A stretch of 64,000 nt of DNA from Fusobacterium ulcerans ATCC 49185 (GCF_900683735.1 NZ_LR215979.1:3224001-3288000); one strand, 5' to 3'. Shown: positions 51,779 to 62,360, numbered from the stretch's first letter. Notes: generated by a model from the sequence alone, not told the origin. Numbers and translations are program-made.

Positions 51779-53445
51779 TGAATAAATCAAAAATATATTT
51801 TCCAGATTATATCTTCTATAATGGGAGTGTTCATACAGTAGATGAAAAAGACAGTGTTTATGAGGCTGCAGCTGTATCAGGTAATAAAATAGCAGCAGTT
51901 GGAAGCAATGATGAAATACTGTCAATGAAAACTGAAAATACTGTACTGATAGACTTAAAAGGAAGAAGCCTTATCCCTGGTATCAATGATGCTCATAATC
52001 ATGCTTGGGAAACTGGTTTAATGCTTGAGGGAATTGTCCTTTTTGGTATTGACAGTATGAAAATGCTCCAAGAAAAGATTATAGAAAGAATAAAAGAAGT
52101 TCCTGAGGGAACATGGATACAAGGAGGCAGCTGGATAGAATCTCAATTTGAGGAGAACAGAGCTCCTAATCGTTATGATTTGGATGTTGCATCTCCTGAT
52201 AATGCTGTTGTATTGGAAAGAATATTTGGAGCTTGTTCTGTAAATTCTAAAGCATTAAAATTAGCTGGAATCACTAAAGATACTGTTGATCCTCCAAAAG
52301 GGCATATAGAAAAAGATGAAAATGGAGAACCTACTGGTGTCCTTCATGGAAATGCTGTTCTTTTAGTTAGAAAAGTTATGCCTGGTCCTTTTGGAAGTGA
52401 TGATTTTGGAGCAGGAGAAGGAGAGCCTTCTATTCCTGTATTAGAAAAATCTATATCTCTTGCAATAAATGAATATAATAAATATGGAATTACAAGTATT
52501 ACAGAACCAGGAGTAAGTTCTGGAGTATGTAAAGCCTACCATGATTTATTAAAGAAAAATGAACTTAAATGCAGAATAAATCTTATGCCTAATTGGCATG
52601 GATTTACATTGCAGCAAAATGAAAAAGAACTTGATCAGCTTCTTAATGATTATAATTTCTCTTCTGGTTATGGAAATAACTGGATACGTTACTCTTCATT
52701 AAAAATGGCTATAGATGGAGGCCTTACATCTATGACAGCTCTAAAATCTTGGAATTATAAAGGGGAAGATTCATTGAGAGAATTTCCATTAAGATTGGAT
52801 ATCACTAAACTTGATGAATATATAAAGTCAGCTCATGATTCTGGGTGGGATATAGGTATCCATGTAATGGGAGATATTGCCATAGATAAAGCTGTAGATG
52901 CTATCTACAAAGCTGTGAAAGCTAATCCTAGAAAACATCAGCACTCTATAATACATGCTTATTATCCAAGTGAGGAAACTCTTAGAAAAATGAGTGAAGT
53001 AGGAATAATGGTAGCTGCACAAGCCAGCTTCATCTATGTAGAAGCAGATGGATATGATTCTCTGCTCCCTAGAGATAAGCAAACATCATTTACTCCATTA
53101 AAGACTTACAAAGATAATGGAATAATAGTTTCTTTAACTACTGATATGCCTTGTTCAAATCTGAATCCATTTATAAATATGTATGCAGCTGTAACTAGAA
53201 AAGGTTCTAGGGGATATTCTCTTGGAGATGAAGAAAAAATAACTAAGGCAGAAGCTCTCAGAATGATGACATATAATGGTGCTGTACTTAATGGAGAAGA
53301 GAAATTCAAAGGAAGTATAGAAGCTGATAAATTAGCAGACCTTGTAATTATAGACAGAGATCTTTCTCAAGTACCAGATGAAGAGATAAAAAATATCAAA
53401 GTTGATTTCACTATGCTTGATGGAAAAATCATCTATCAAAGATAG
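51775..53445 (+). CDS. Amidohydrolase, YtcJ-like (PF07969)
   Basis: A 556-aa metal-dependent hydrolase. The first metal ligands are in GINDAHNHAWETG; the middle carries GIHVMGDIAIDKAVDAI and HSIIHAYYPSEE, and the last Asp is in TTDMPCSNLNP. The long form with ~120-residue insertion is that of YtcJ/N-substituted formamide deformylase-like enzymes. The substrate is unknown. It is second in an operon after NhaC and before a DMT exporter, suggesting uptake, hydrolysis and export of a product. Confidence 0.86.
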   Translation: MMNKSKIYFPDYIFYNGSVHTVDEKDSVYEAAAVSGNKIAAVGSNDEILSMKTENTVLIDLKGRSLIPGINDAHNHAWETGLMLEGIVLFGIDSMKMLQEKIIERIKEVPEGTWIQGGSWIESQFEENRAPNRYDLDVASPDNAVVLERIFGACSVNSKALKLAGITKDTVDPPKGHIEKDENGEPTGVLHGNAVLLVRKVMPGPFGSDDFGAGEGEPSIPVLEKSISLAINEYNKYGITSITEPGVSSGVCKAYHDLLKKNELKCRINLMPNWHGFTLQQNEKELDQLLNDYNFSSGYGNNWIRYSSLKMAIDGGLTSMTALKSWNYKGEDSLREFPLRLDITKLDEYIKSAHDSGWDIGIHVMGDIAIDKAVDAIYKAVKANPRKHQHSIIHAYYPSEETLRKMSEVGIMVAAQASFIYVEADGYDSLLPRDKQTSFTPLKTYKDNGIIVSLTTDMPCSNLNPFINMYAAVTRKGSRGYSLGDEEKITKAEALRMMTYNGAVLNGEEKFKGSIEADKLADLVIIDRDLSQVPDEEIKNIKVDFTMLDGKIIYQR

Positions 53446-53466
53446 AGAAGTTGAGGAAGTGAATGA

Positions 53467-54309
53467 ATGCTGTATTTAATCATAGCAGTTTTATCAAATA
53501 CATTTATGACTTTCATCATAAGATTGTCAGAAAAAGAAAAAAGCAACCGTTTCAATGTAAATACCTTTAATTATCTTTTTGGTGGTATATTGGCATACTT
53601 TGTCATTCGAAGGGAAAGCGTATTCTCTTTTAGTGGAGATTACATATATACACTTCTTCTCGCTGTGGTAAATGCTGTATTATATATTGCCTGCCTCTAT
53701 CTTATGCAGGTAAATATGAAAAAAAATGGAGCCCCCCTCACTACTACATATAATAGACTGGGGCTTCTTATCCCCATCCTTGTATCCGTTATCCTTTTTA
53801 AGGAATACCCTAATCAAATGCAGATAATAGGATGTATTCTGGCTATTTTTTCTATATACTACATCAACAAAAAGGATAAAACTGATGGAAATGCCAGTGT
53901 TTCTCCCTTTCTTCTTATAGCTTTATTTTTAGCTGGAGGTATGGTAGACACTTTGGCAAAAATATATGGTCACTTTGGCAGTTCATATCTGCAAGGACAT
54001 TTTATTTTTTATACATTTATTTTTTCTTTTATATTCAGTATTATATTAAGCATAAAAAGCATTAAAAATCTGAGTAAAAAAGAGATACTTATTGGATTTT
54101 TTATAGGAATACCCAATCAGATTACTACTCTGGCACAACTAAAAGCTGTAGCTGTACTTCCTGCTTATCTGGTATTCCCAGCATATAGTATTTCAGTCAT
54201 ACTTTTAGTTAATTTTGTGAATTTTCTTTTCTTTAAAGAAAAGCTCACAATGCGTCAATATATAGGAACAGGTATCATCATTTTAGCTCTTATATGCATG
54301 AATGTCTAG
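53467..54309 (+). CDS. EamA/DMT-superfamily transporter
   Basis: A 280-aa inner-membrane protein with ten helices in two EamA halves. Family marks are the loop TYNRLGLLIPILVSVILFKEYP at the end of half 1, and FPAYSISVILLVNFVNFLFFKEKLT in half 2 (each with the P-x-x-x-L-x-x-x-x-F-x-E-x pattern). It probably exports an amino acid or metabolite. It is third in the NhaC-amidohydrolase operon, 21 bp after the hydrolase. Confidence 0.82.
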   Translation: MLYLIIAVLSNTFMTFIIRLSEKEKSNRFNVNTFNYLFGGILAYFVIRRESVFSFSGDYIYTLLLAVVNAVLYIACLYLMQVNMKKNGAPLTTTYNRLGLLIPILVSVILFKEYPNQMQIIGCILAIFSIYYINKKDKTDGNASVSPFLLIALFLAGGMVDTLAKIYGHFGSSYLQGHFIFYTFIFSFIFSIILSIKSIKNLSKKEILIGFFIGIPNQITTLAQLKAVAVLPAYLVFPAYSISVILLVNFVNFLFFKEKLTMRQYIGTGIIILALICMNV

Positions 54310-54375
54310 AAATATTCCTTGCTTTTATCTTTAAATTATTTTATGATAAAAGAAAAGAAATGCGAGGTATTATCT

Positions 54376-55242
54376 ATGACCGGAATTGCAAAGCTATATA
54401 GGAAGAATTATAATAATCTTACTAAAGCTGAAAAACAGATAGCAGAATACATATGTGAAAACTCTAAAAAAGTTATTATGATGACTTCACTGGAACTAGG
54501 AAAAGAACTTAATGTCAGTGATGCAACTGTATTGAGATTTTCTAAGAAAATAGGATTTTCTAAATATAATGAACTTAAAGAATATCTTGCAGAAGAATTA
54601 GAGGCAAGAAAGAGTGTCATTGATAAAATGCTGGATAACTGGAACAATGACAGAGAGGATAATAATAGTGTTAAAAAAATGATAAATGCTGATATAAAGA
54701 ATATGCAGAAACTTTATATGGATCTTGATTTAGAAGAAATAGATAATGTAGTAAAACTTATGCAGACATCAAAAAAAATATTTGTCATAGGTGTAGGAAG
54801 CAGCAGAGCTGTTGCTGAAATGCTTGGGTGGCATTGCATGGTTCTCGGACTTGAAGCTGTAACTATATCTGAAGGGGGATATGGCCTATTTGAAAAAATA
54901 GCCCATGTAACAAAAGATGACTGTGTAATATTCTTCAGTGTACCAAAATATCTAAAAGATGAAGTGCAGATGATGGAGCTTCTTCATGCTAAAAAAGTTC
55001 CTTCTGTGGTTATTACAAATAATCTTTTTACTAAAATTGCATCTTATGCTTCAATATTTATCCCAGTTGAAACAGATAATACAAGTTTCTTCAACTCTTT
55101 CATACTTCATGCTGAAGTATGTAATGTTATTCTTTTAAAACTTTTTGAAGGGGATAGAAATAGATATTTTCAATATTTCAAACAAAATGAAAAGGATCAA
55201 AGTTTTCTTTATGAAGATGAGGAGCCTTCTTCTACATATTAA
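54376..55242 (+). CDS. MurR/RpiR-family regulator with SIS domain
   Basis: A 288-aa regulator. Residues ~1-75 are the RpiR helix-turn-helix (SLELGKELNVSDATVLRFSKKIGFSKYNELK); residues ~115-245 are a SIS sugar-isomerase-like domain (KKIFVIGVGSSRAVAEMLGWH; VIFFSVPKYLKDEV). I choose the ATG at 54376 after GCGAGGT; an ATG 19 codons upstream lacks a good site. It ends the NhaC operon and probably binds the palindrome at 50144-50174. SIS domains bind phosphosugars, but neighbouring genes do not look like sugar genes. Confidence 0.87.
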   Translation: MTGIAKLYRKNYNNLTKAEKQIAEYICENSKKVIMMTSLELGKELNVSDATVLRFSKKIGFSKYNELKEYLAEELEARKSVIDKMLDNWNNDREDNNSVKKMINADIKNMQKLYMDLDLEEIDNVVKLMQTSKKIFVIGVGSSRAVAEMLGWHCMVLGLEAVTISEGGYGLFEKIAHVTKDDCVIFFSVPKYLKDEVQMMELLHAKKVPSVVITNNLFTKIASYASIFIPVETDNTSFFNSFILHAEVCNVILLKLFEGDRNRYFQYFKQNEKDQSFLYEDEEPSSTY

Positions 55243-55280
55243 AATAACCCAGTTCCAAAATTATGGAGCTGGGTTATTTT
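55241..55280. terminator. Bidirectional terminator between rpiR-type and MFS genes
   Basis: A strong 12-bp stem AAAATAACCCAG / CTGGGTTATTTT with an inner TCC/GGA pair. It overlaps the end of the plus-strand regulator and abuts the stop of the minus-strand MFS gene. Confidence 0.9.
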
Positions 55281-56477
55281 TTAGTTTTTATAATTTCTAT
55301 TCAGTAATTCTATTGCAATACCACTAATAGTAAATAAAAATATTCCAATTATAAAAATTATTTTGTAAGATATATAATCAATTATTATTCCTGAAATAAA
55401 TATACTCATCAAAAAAAACATTTTACTTATACTTATAAAAATTCCTAAATATTTTCCAATAATATCCTCTGATATTTTTTTTTGCACAAATGTCATTAAA
55501 TAAATATCAAAGCAAGATGTCTCTACTCCAAATAAAATCATTGCTATTGCATAAATAATCACATTTATACTCGAATTAAAATTAATAAATAAAGGTAATA
55601 GAAATAATATAAAGATTATTCCTAATCTATAAAATATTCCATAAAATTGTCTTACCCTAACTTCCTTTATCTGAACAGCGAACAAAGTAGCTCCCACTAT
55701 CATTCCCATATAAAAAAAACTTTGAATAGTTCCATATAATCTGCTATTTAATTGAAAAATTTTATTTATTATATATGGAATTGTAACTGAAAATGACAAT
55801 CCATATCCTATATTAAATATTATTCCTATAATTACAATCAATTTTAAAATATCTATATTTTCAATTTTATGTTCTTTAACTGTGTAATTTTCATTAAGTG
55901 TCTTTTTCTCAAAAACTAATAGTGTATTAATTAAAATAGCTATTATTATGCATATTATATTTAACCCTAAAATAGAATGTATTTTTAGAATAGAATATAA
56001 AAATCCTCCTATTATTGGTGATAATACTCCACAAATTGAATCAATTGCTGAAGAAATAGAATTAGCTTTTATCAACCATTCTCTAGGAAATAACTGTGGT
56101 TTTGAAGCTTTAAATGTTAAATATATTAAAAAAGAAAAAAAATTATTTAATAATATTCCTATATATATCATATAAACTGTGTTTATTTTATCCCATAAAA
56201 TAAACATAGTAGTCATCAACAATAAATTACTGAAATTACTAAAAAGTATTACTTTTTTCTTTTCTTGAATCTTGTCAATAATTTTTCCCATAATTGGAGC
56301 TGATATTATTAAAGGTAAAATTGAAAAAGATATATTTGTTGCTAAAACTATTCCTTTTTCTGTTTTTTCCAAGAGGTATAGATTGGTGGAAAAATTAAAA
56401 GTTATGTTCCCTAATACTGTAATAATTAATCCTATAGAAAAAAAAATCTTATTTCTAAATATAATATTTTTCTCCAT
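55281..56477 (-). CDS. MFS permease (macrolide-efflux-like)
   Basis: A 398-aa major facilitator with 12 helices. The loop between helices 2-3 reads APIMGKIIDKIQEKKKV, the MFS motif A form (G-x-x-x-D-x-x-x-x-K); later LFPREWLIKANSISSAID is typical of the MefA/BtlA-like DHA3 group. Export of a drug or metabolite is likely, substrate unknown. Single gene, ribosome site GGGAGGTAG. The gene is more AT-rich than its neighbours (long poly-Ile/Phe helices). Confidence 0.85.
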   Translation of the reverse strand: MEKNIIFRNKIFFSIGLIITVLGNITFNFSTNLYLLEKTEKGIVLATNISFSILPLIISAPIMGKIIDKIQEKKKVILFSNFSNLLLMTTMFILWDKINTVYMIYIGILLNNFFSFLIYLTFKASKPQLFPREWLIKANSISSAIDSICGVLSPIIGGFLYSILKIHSILGLNIICIIIAILINTLLVFEKKTLNENYTVKEHKIENIDILKLIVIIGIIFNIGYGLSFSVTIPYIINKIFQLNSRLYGTIQSFFYMGMIVGATLFAVQIKEVRVRQFYGIFYRLGIIFILFLLPLFINFNSSINVIIYAIAMILFGVETSCFDIYLMTFVQKKISEDIIGKYLGIFISISKMFFLMSIFISGIIIDYISYKIIFIIGIFLFTISGIAIELLNRNYKN

Positions 56478-56650
56478 TCTACCTCCCAGATTATGTGAAG
56501 AAAATAATTTTTAGTTATATTAAAAAATATTCTTTAAATGTCATTTTTTAATATAGAATATATATTAATTAAGATATATCATTTTTTATTCTAATTGTCA
56601 ATTTATTAAATAAGCAATGTTAAAAGGTAGATTTTTAACATTGGAAAAAC

Positions 56651-56676
56651 AAAGGGCAGAAATTAATCTGCCCTTT
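56651..56676 (-). terminator. Terminator of the autotransporter gene
   Basis: The perfect 10-bp stem AAAGGGCAGA / TCTGCCCTTT has a 6-nt loop and is followed by TGTTTTT on the minus strand, ~55 bp after the stop at 56730. Confidence 0.88.
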
Positions 56677-56729
56677 GCTATTTTTAATTAGCTCTTTAAA
56701 ATTCTTGCTTCTGCTTCATCAAATACCAA

Positions 56730-59700
56730 TTAGAAATTATATTTAAATGACAAAGTTCCTCTATTTTCTGTTTCATGTTTTGATGAATAAAGACTGTATC
56801 CTACTTCGAAAGTTTTGTTATCTTTTTTAAACTCTACTCCTAAACTTCCAGAAAATGCTGAGCTGTCTGCCATATTTACTTTAATTTCATCTATTGCAGA
56901 GTATCCAGCTACCCCTACTTTTGTTTCTGATTTTTTATCTCCTAAAGCTCCTATGTATGCTAGATCTAATTTAGGTTTTACTGTCCATCCATTTTGATTT
57001 ACTGCTTGTGTACTGATATTTACTCCCACTGGTACTAAGAATAGATCTGCATCTTCTTTTTCTGTATGGAACATTTTTCCATTTCCATTTTTAGTATCAA
57101 AACTATCTACATTTAATCTTACATAACGAAGTCCTGCATATGGCATAATATTAAAGTTATCCTTTTGAATCAGATATTCTCCTCTTACTCCTGCTGTTGC
57201 TACTTCTGTATCTACATCAGCTTTTATTCTTCCTACTATTGATGTATCTTGTTTTATTTCATTATCTCCCATTGAATATCCCAAATCTCCTATGATGTTA
57301 AAGTTTCCTTTTCTCCAGTTGCTGTATAGAGATAATCCAAAGTATTCATATTCATTCTTTGTTCTGCTTACTCCTTCATCAGATTTATTCTCTCCTAATA
57401 CATAATGGAATGCTCCTCCTAAAGCTCCGTTTTCCCAAGTTTTAAAGTTGCTTCCTACGCTTATACCTTCATATCTTCCATTATATTCTGTATCTGTATT
57501 TCCTATTTTTACTCCGCTTACATCAGTGCTTCCATAAGACATCTCTGCCCATAGTCCTTCTTTTACATTAGATTCATTCTTTAATGACAAATTATTTATT
57601 GCTGTATCAGAAGTTCTTCTTACTGTATCTATTGCAGTTCTATTTACTACTCCTGCTGCTGATATTTGTACTGCACTGTTAATGGTTCTCACTGCTTCTG
57701 CTGTATCAGCTATCACTTCTTTATCCGCCGCTAATGACAGGAATCTTATTCCTTCATTTGAAGTATTAGTATTTCCCTTTGTTTCCCAAATATTATTAAT
57801 CATATTTGGTACAACTACTCCTAGAAGTACATCTTGAGCTTTTTGAGCTGTTGCATTAACTATAAAATCATTTCCTTCTGTAGTTCCACTTACATTAAGC
57901 ATTCTGTCACTGCTTATGATATTGTCATTAGACCATACAGAAGATGAATTCTCAGCAATATTTGTTCCAACTTCTGCTTTTGCTGTTGATACAATAGTAT
58001 GAGTTCCCACTGTTGCATTTTCAAGATATAGTTTTGAAGTATCTGCTACACTTAATTTAGTGACACCAGATATTGCAGCTCCTCCATCCAAACTTCCTAC
58101 ATCAACTATTAATAGAGATTTATCAGCAAAATTCAATTCTCCTGCTCCTTTATAATTTCCATCATTATGACCAATTAAACTTCCATCTACATTGATACTT
58201 CCTGCATTTGTCCCACTTCCATCATTTATTGCAACAGTTCCAAGTGTTCTTAAAGTTTGATTTCCTCTAATTGCCAATGCAGCTGTAATATCATCTTTCC
58301 ATTTTAGCCCTGAATTTTCAAAAGCTTTTTCTGCCCAGTCAGTATCTTTATCTCCTACTACTAATACAGAGTTTTGTCCCACTGCTATTTGACCATCTAT
58401 TTCATCTTTATCAAATATTACTGCTCCTTTTGAAGCGTTCTCTATAGGGTTATTTTCTCCTTCTACCCAAGCTGGGTCAAGGAACATTTTTCCACCATCT
58501 AGTTTTAAAGTTTCAACTACTAATTTTCCTGCTGAACTGCTGTCTCCTACTGTTATTGTTGAATTTTCTCCACCTGTAAGAGTTTTAATTTCAGCATTCC
58601 CTGCTACACTTAAAGTTCCTTTATTTAAAACTTCTTTTGCTGTTAAAACAGCATCTTTATTAACTGCTACAGTTCCTGTTGTATCACTAGTTATCGTTCC
58701 AGTTACATTTTGATTTCCTGCATTTACTTCTAATGTTCCAGAACCTATTTTAACCCCAGCACTTAGTGTCTGATTAGCTCCACTGCTTAAAGCACTTCCT
58801 AAAACCAATGTTCCAGCTTCTACATTAATACTTACTTTTTCTGCTGCTGCTGCTCCATTAACTGTTACTAATTCTCCATCACCTGATCCTCCAAGTACTA
58901 GTTTTGAATCTTCCTTAATAGCTATCGACTTTTCCCCATCTTCTTTGCTCTCAAAATTTAATGTTGAAGCATTTAAATTGCTGTTTGTACTTGCAGTATC
59001 TTCTATTTCTCCTTCACTTTTATCCCCAATTACTAAAGAGCTCTTTCCTTCATCTATTTTTACAATTACATTATCTAAAAATGCACTATCTCCCAATCCA
59101 GCAGCTGTATCAATACCTATACTTCCTTGTATTTCTCCAGCAGTATTTACTAAAGTTCCAAGCATTAAAATAGACGTTTTACTTTCACTTTTAGTTTTCA
59201 TCGCTTCTATTGCTGAAGTCAAATAATCTAAATTATATTTACTGTCATTTAAAGCTACACTTCCACCTTCATATACAATTGAATTATCAGTTTTTACATT
59301 TCCGCTATCTTTAACTGTTGTAGCTTCAGTATCAAGAGCATTTGTAAAGATATTTTCTGATTTAGTTTCCAGTATTCCTTTACTTGATAAAGTAAGCTTT
59401 TTACCTCCAAGATTTATAGTATCAGTTGCTAATGTTCCACCTGAAAGTGCTATATCTCCACCTACATTATTAATTTTAGTTTCTATTCTTCCTGATCCTG
59501 TAATTTCTATATCTCTATTTATATTATCCTTATTCAATTCTCCTATAGTTACTTTAGAATCTTTTCCTGTACGAAGAACATCAAAATCAGAGAATGTTCC
59601 TTTAAATTCACCCTCAAATTTTTCTTTATCATTGCCAAATGCTAAAGTAGATTTTGATTCTATTTTAGCATCATCAGATATTCCATCTGTTACAATATTT

Positions 59701-62006
59701 TTAATTAATCCAGATACATGATTTGCAAAAGTTGAACCATTTAAGAATGTTACAACTGTATTACCTGTTACATCTGCTGTTCCGTCATTTGCTGTAAGTC
59801 CTCCTGCATATATATTTCCTTTAATATCTCCACCAGATATTGTTATATTTGTATCTCCTTCTACATTTGCTGTAGCTGATTTTCCATCAGCAAATCCTCC
59901 ACCATAGATATTTTTTTCTATAGTTCCACCAGATATATTTATGTTAGTTGTTCCAGTTACATTTGCTATACTTTTAACACTATCTTGATTACTGAATGCA
60001 TATCCTCCACCTATTATATTTTCTAATAGTTCTCCATTTGTTATATTTACATTAGTTGTTCCTATTACATTACTTGTTGTTGGATAAACTTTAACACTAT
60101 CTTTAAGGGCATCAACATTATAATATAAAGCTTTTCCACCACCTACTACTAATCCAAGTTTTCCACCATTGACATCTATATTTGTTGTTCCATAAACTAC
60201 TGCATCATGTATAACATTATCTTCAGATTCATAATACCATCCATAATCAGTAAGACTTCCTCCTATAATTTCTGCTGTAGACATATCTCCACCATTTATA
60301 GTAATCTTTGTACTTCCATCATTATATTTTTTATTATTAACATATTTATGGTTTCCATTTTTATCTTCAATTCCTACTACAGAATATCCATTCCAGTTTG
60401 TGTTATTTCCTCCAACCACATAGTCTACAATTTTTCCATCATTAATTGTAACATCTGTTTTTCCTGTTACTGCTGTTCCTTTATTTCCTGTTCCAGAAAT
60501 TATACTTCCTCCATATACTTCAGCAAGAGCAGTGTCTTTTCCATTTATAGTAACTTTAGTAGACTCTACTTTTAATTGTGAATCCACAGCCTTTTTATAA
60601 TTCTGTCCACCACCATATACACGAGCTCCTATTGTATTTCCGATTTCTCCTTCTGCATCAATATTATATGTTTTTCCTGTTACATTATTTATTACAACAT
60701 TTGTAGATTTTTGCTCAAGTGAAGCCCCTCCTTCAATTTTTCCCGCTCCAAAAATACGCCCAGTCCATGTATTATTTTTATTATCTTCATATCCACTAAC
60801 ACTTGTATTTGATACTGTGATTTTAGAATCTCCTGCTTTTAAAGTACTTCCTGCTCCAAAAGAACCTCCCCCAGCAGATATATCAGCATAAAGATCAGAA
60901 TCTAAAACTTCAACTATAGTATCTCCATCAACAAGATGAGTATTTGCAGATCCTGCTTTAGAACCACCATATATCCCTATTTTACTACTTTTATTAGCTC
61001 CAGTAGGTGAAATATTTGTTACCTTATTTATAATTAATTTTATAACATTAGAAACTCCAGAATCCAATCCTCCTGCATAAATTGCTCCATTTAATTTTGG
61101 ATTTCCACTACTTCCACCTATAGTTAAATTTGAATTAGTTACATTAGCCGTTCCTAATCCTCCATTTCCAGTTACTGTTTCTAAAGCTGCTCCTCCTGCA
61201 TATATATTGGCATTGAAAGTTCCTCCTGTTATTTCTAAGTTAGAAGTTCCTACTGTACTTGTATTCCCAGTTCCAGCTGCCGCTCCTCCACCTATTACCA
61301 AACTATCAAAAGTTCCACCTGATATTTTAAGGTTAGTTTCTTTATCTTCAACTGATAGTCCGCTTACTGGTGTTCCATAAGTTTCTGCAAAACTTCCACC
61401 AATAACTTTATTCTTAAATGTTCCCCCAGTTATTTCTACATCTGTTCCATCTGTTTTTGCTGTTATTAGCGTCCCTTGTCCTGAGGTAGATTTTATATAG
61501 TTTCCACCAATAAGGGCTATATTAGCACTAGCTTCTCCTATTGTTCCACCATTTACAATTACTTTTGTCTTTCCATTTGTTATGTCAGCTTTAGTTCCAT
61601 TAGATTTACTTCCACCTATTAAATATTGAACTTTCCCATCATTCATAATTACACTTGTATTTCCTATACTATATAAATATGCTCCTCCTTTATAATCAAC
61701 TTTCTTTAGATGGTTTCCACCTATAAGTTCATCTATTGTTCCACTTTCTAAAGTAATACTTGTTTCATCAGTTGAATGATCTTCATTTTTAGTTGGATCT
61801 GTTATATAATTCCAACCACCTATAATTTTAGGGTTTCCACTAATATCATCTTCTTTATAAGATTTTTTTTGTCCTTGTGCTGCTATATCATCTGCCCCAT
61901 ATCCTACAGCTCCTGTAATTAAAAATGCTACTACCATCCCCAGAGTTATTTTTACCTTTCTTTTCAAAAATCTTTTCAATGATGATTCAATACTGCTTCT
62001 CTTCAT
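56730..62006 (-). CDS. Giant type V autotransporter adhesin-like protein
   Basis: A 1758-aa outer-membrane autotransporter. Residues 1-38 are the extended Fusobacterium-type signal (basic ESSLKRFLKRKVKITLG, then a hydrophobic core to GYGA). Residues ~50-840 are a beta-helix-like passenger with repeated units of the kind TNINISGGTIEKNIYGGG; a second, Ser/Gly-rich part follows. The last ~270 residues (from about EGLWAEMSYGS) are the beta-barrel, ending in Phe (SFKYNF). Only the N-terminal signal domain and barrel are conserved in such proteins; the passenger function (adhesion, interspecies contact) is inferred. The frame is intact. The second ~230-bp repeat is 88 bp upstream. Confidence 0.9.
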   Translation of the reverse strand: MKRSSIESSLKRFLKRKVKITLGMVVAFLITGAVGYGADDIAAQGQKKSYKEDDISGNPKIIGGWNYITDPTKNEDHSTDETSITLESGTIDELIGGNHLKKVDYKGGAYLYSIGNTSVIMNDGKVQYLIGGSKSNGTKADITNGKTKVIVNGGTIGEASANIALIGGNYIKSTSGQGTLITAKTDGTDVEITGGTFKNKVIGGSFAETYGTPVSGLSVEDKETNLKISGGTFDSLVIGGGAAAGTGNTSTVGTSNLEITGGTFNANIYAGGAALETVTGNGGLGTANVTNSNLTIGGSSGNPKLNGAIYAGGLDSGVSNVIKLIINKVTNISPTGANKSSKIGIYGGSKAGSANTHLVDGDTIVEVLDSDLYADISAGGGSFGAGSTLKAGDSKITVSNTSVSGYEDNKNNTWTGRIFGAGKIEGGASLEQKSTNVVINNVTGKTYNIDAEGEIGNTIGARVYGGGQNYKKAVDSQLKVESTKVTINGKDTALAEVYGGSIISGTGNKGTAVTGKTDVTINDGKIVDYVVGGNNTNWNGYSVVGIEDKNGNHKYVNNKKYNDGSTKITINGGDMSTAEIIGGSLTDYGWYYESEDNVIHDAVVYGTTNIDVNGGKLGLVVGGGKALYYNVDALKDSVKVYPTTSNVIGTTNVNITNGELLENIIGGGYAFSNQDSVKSIANVTGTTNINISGGTIEKNIYGGGFADGKSATANVEGDTNITISGGDIKGNIYAGGLTANDGTADVTGNTVVTFLNGSTFANHVSGLIKNIVTDGISDDAKIESKSTLAFGNDKEKFEGEFKGTFSDFDVLRTGKDSKVTIGELNKDNINRDIEITGSGRIETKINNVGGDIALSGGTLATDTINLGGKKLTLSSKGILETKSENIFTNALDTEATTVKDSGNVKTDNSIVYEGGSVALNDSKYNLDYLTSAIEAMKTKSESKTSILMLGTLVNTAGEIQGSIGIDTAAGLGDSAFLDNVIVKIDEGKSSLVIGDKSEGEIEDTASTNSNLNASTLNFESKEDGEKSIAIKEDSKLVLGGSGDGELVTVNGAAAAEKVSINVEAGTLVLGSALSSGANQTLSAGVKIGSGTLEVNAGNQNVTGTITSDTTGTVAVNKDAVLTAKEVLNKGTLSVAGNAEIKTLTGGENSTITVGDSSSAGKLVVETLKLDGGKMFLDPAWVEGENNPIENASKGAVIFDKDEIDGQIAVGQNSVLVVGDKDTDWAEKAFENSGLKWKDDITAALAIRGNQTLRTLGTVAINDGSGTNAGSINVDGSLIGHNDGNYKGAGELNFADKSLLIVDVGSLDGGAAISGVTKLSVADTSKLYLENATVGTHTIVSTAKAEVGTNIAENSSSVWSNDNIISSDRMLNVSGTTEGNDFIVNATAQKAQDVLLGVVVPNMINNIWETKGNTNTSNEGIRFLSLAADKEVIADTAEAVRTINSAVQISAAGVVNRTAIDTVRRTSDTAINNLSLKNESNVKEGLWAEMSYGSTDVSGVKIGNTDTEYNGRYEGISVGSNFKTWENGALGGAFHYVLGENKSDEGVSRTKNEYEYFGLSLYSNWRKGNFNIIGDLGYSMGDNEIKQDTSIVGRIKADVDTEVATAGVRGEYLIQKDNFNIMPYAGLRYVRLNVDSFDTKNGNGKMFHTEKEDADLFLVPVGVNISTQAVNQNGWTVKPKLDLAYIGALGDKKSETKVGVAGYSAIDEIKVNMADSSAFSGSLGVEFKKDNKTFEVGYSLYSSKHETENRGTLSFKYNF

Positions 62007-62093
62007 ATTATTTCCTCCCAGTTAAAATAACATATTTTACTCTTTCTTCAAATTTTGTGGATACTTTGAAAAGTCCCCTATAATAATTTCACA

Positions 62094-62325
62094 TTCTATA
62101 GAATATAGGGTTCTCTTTTATGTATAAAGGCGAACAATAATCTCGTAATATAGACTATTTTAAATAAGTTTATTTTTTCAAGCTATTTATTTTTTTAAAA
62201 AATTAAACTTGAAATTATATAATTTAAAGAGTATAATTGTATAATAAAAAAGTTCGTGTTTATACATTTACACGAACAATAATTAAAATTCCGATTTAAA
62301 GATCGTTTTAAAGCAAGTAATTTTG
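62094..62325. repeat. Divergent-promoter hairpin element, copy 2
   Basis: Similar along its length to 26741-26970 and in the same orientation. Plus-strand promoter: TTGAAA (62209-62214), 17 bp, TATAAT (62232-62237). The hairpin has arms GTTCGTGT (62252-62259) and ACACGAAC (62270-62277) with a 10-nt loop. Compared with copy 1 the right arm differs at two positions, turning two G-U pairs into normal pairs and keeping the stem. The mirrored upstream arm is TATGTATAAAGGCGAAC (62119-62135), with AATATA at 62147-62152. It fills the gap between the autotransporter gene and the HTH gene. Confidence 0.8.
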
Positions 62326-62360
62326 TAATTCATTTTCACTTCCCTATAATATAATTTTTT

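Noticed and set aside
54319-54375. Longer N-terminus for the RpiR-type regulator
   Set aside because: The extra codons lack a ribosome site, do not fit the family's N-terminus and overlap a small CTTTTATC/GATAAAAG repeat.
58945-59226. Plus-strand open frames inside the autotransporter region
   Set aside because: Low-complexity reverse reading of the repetitive passenger; no start signals and the minus-strand frame is clearly coding.
56730-62006. Possible tandem DNA repeats or CRISPR-like array in the autotransporter
   Set aside because: The periodicity is at protein level (short beta-helix units) with diverged DNA; no identical spaced repeats.
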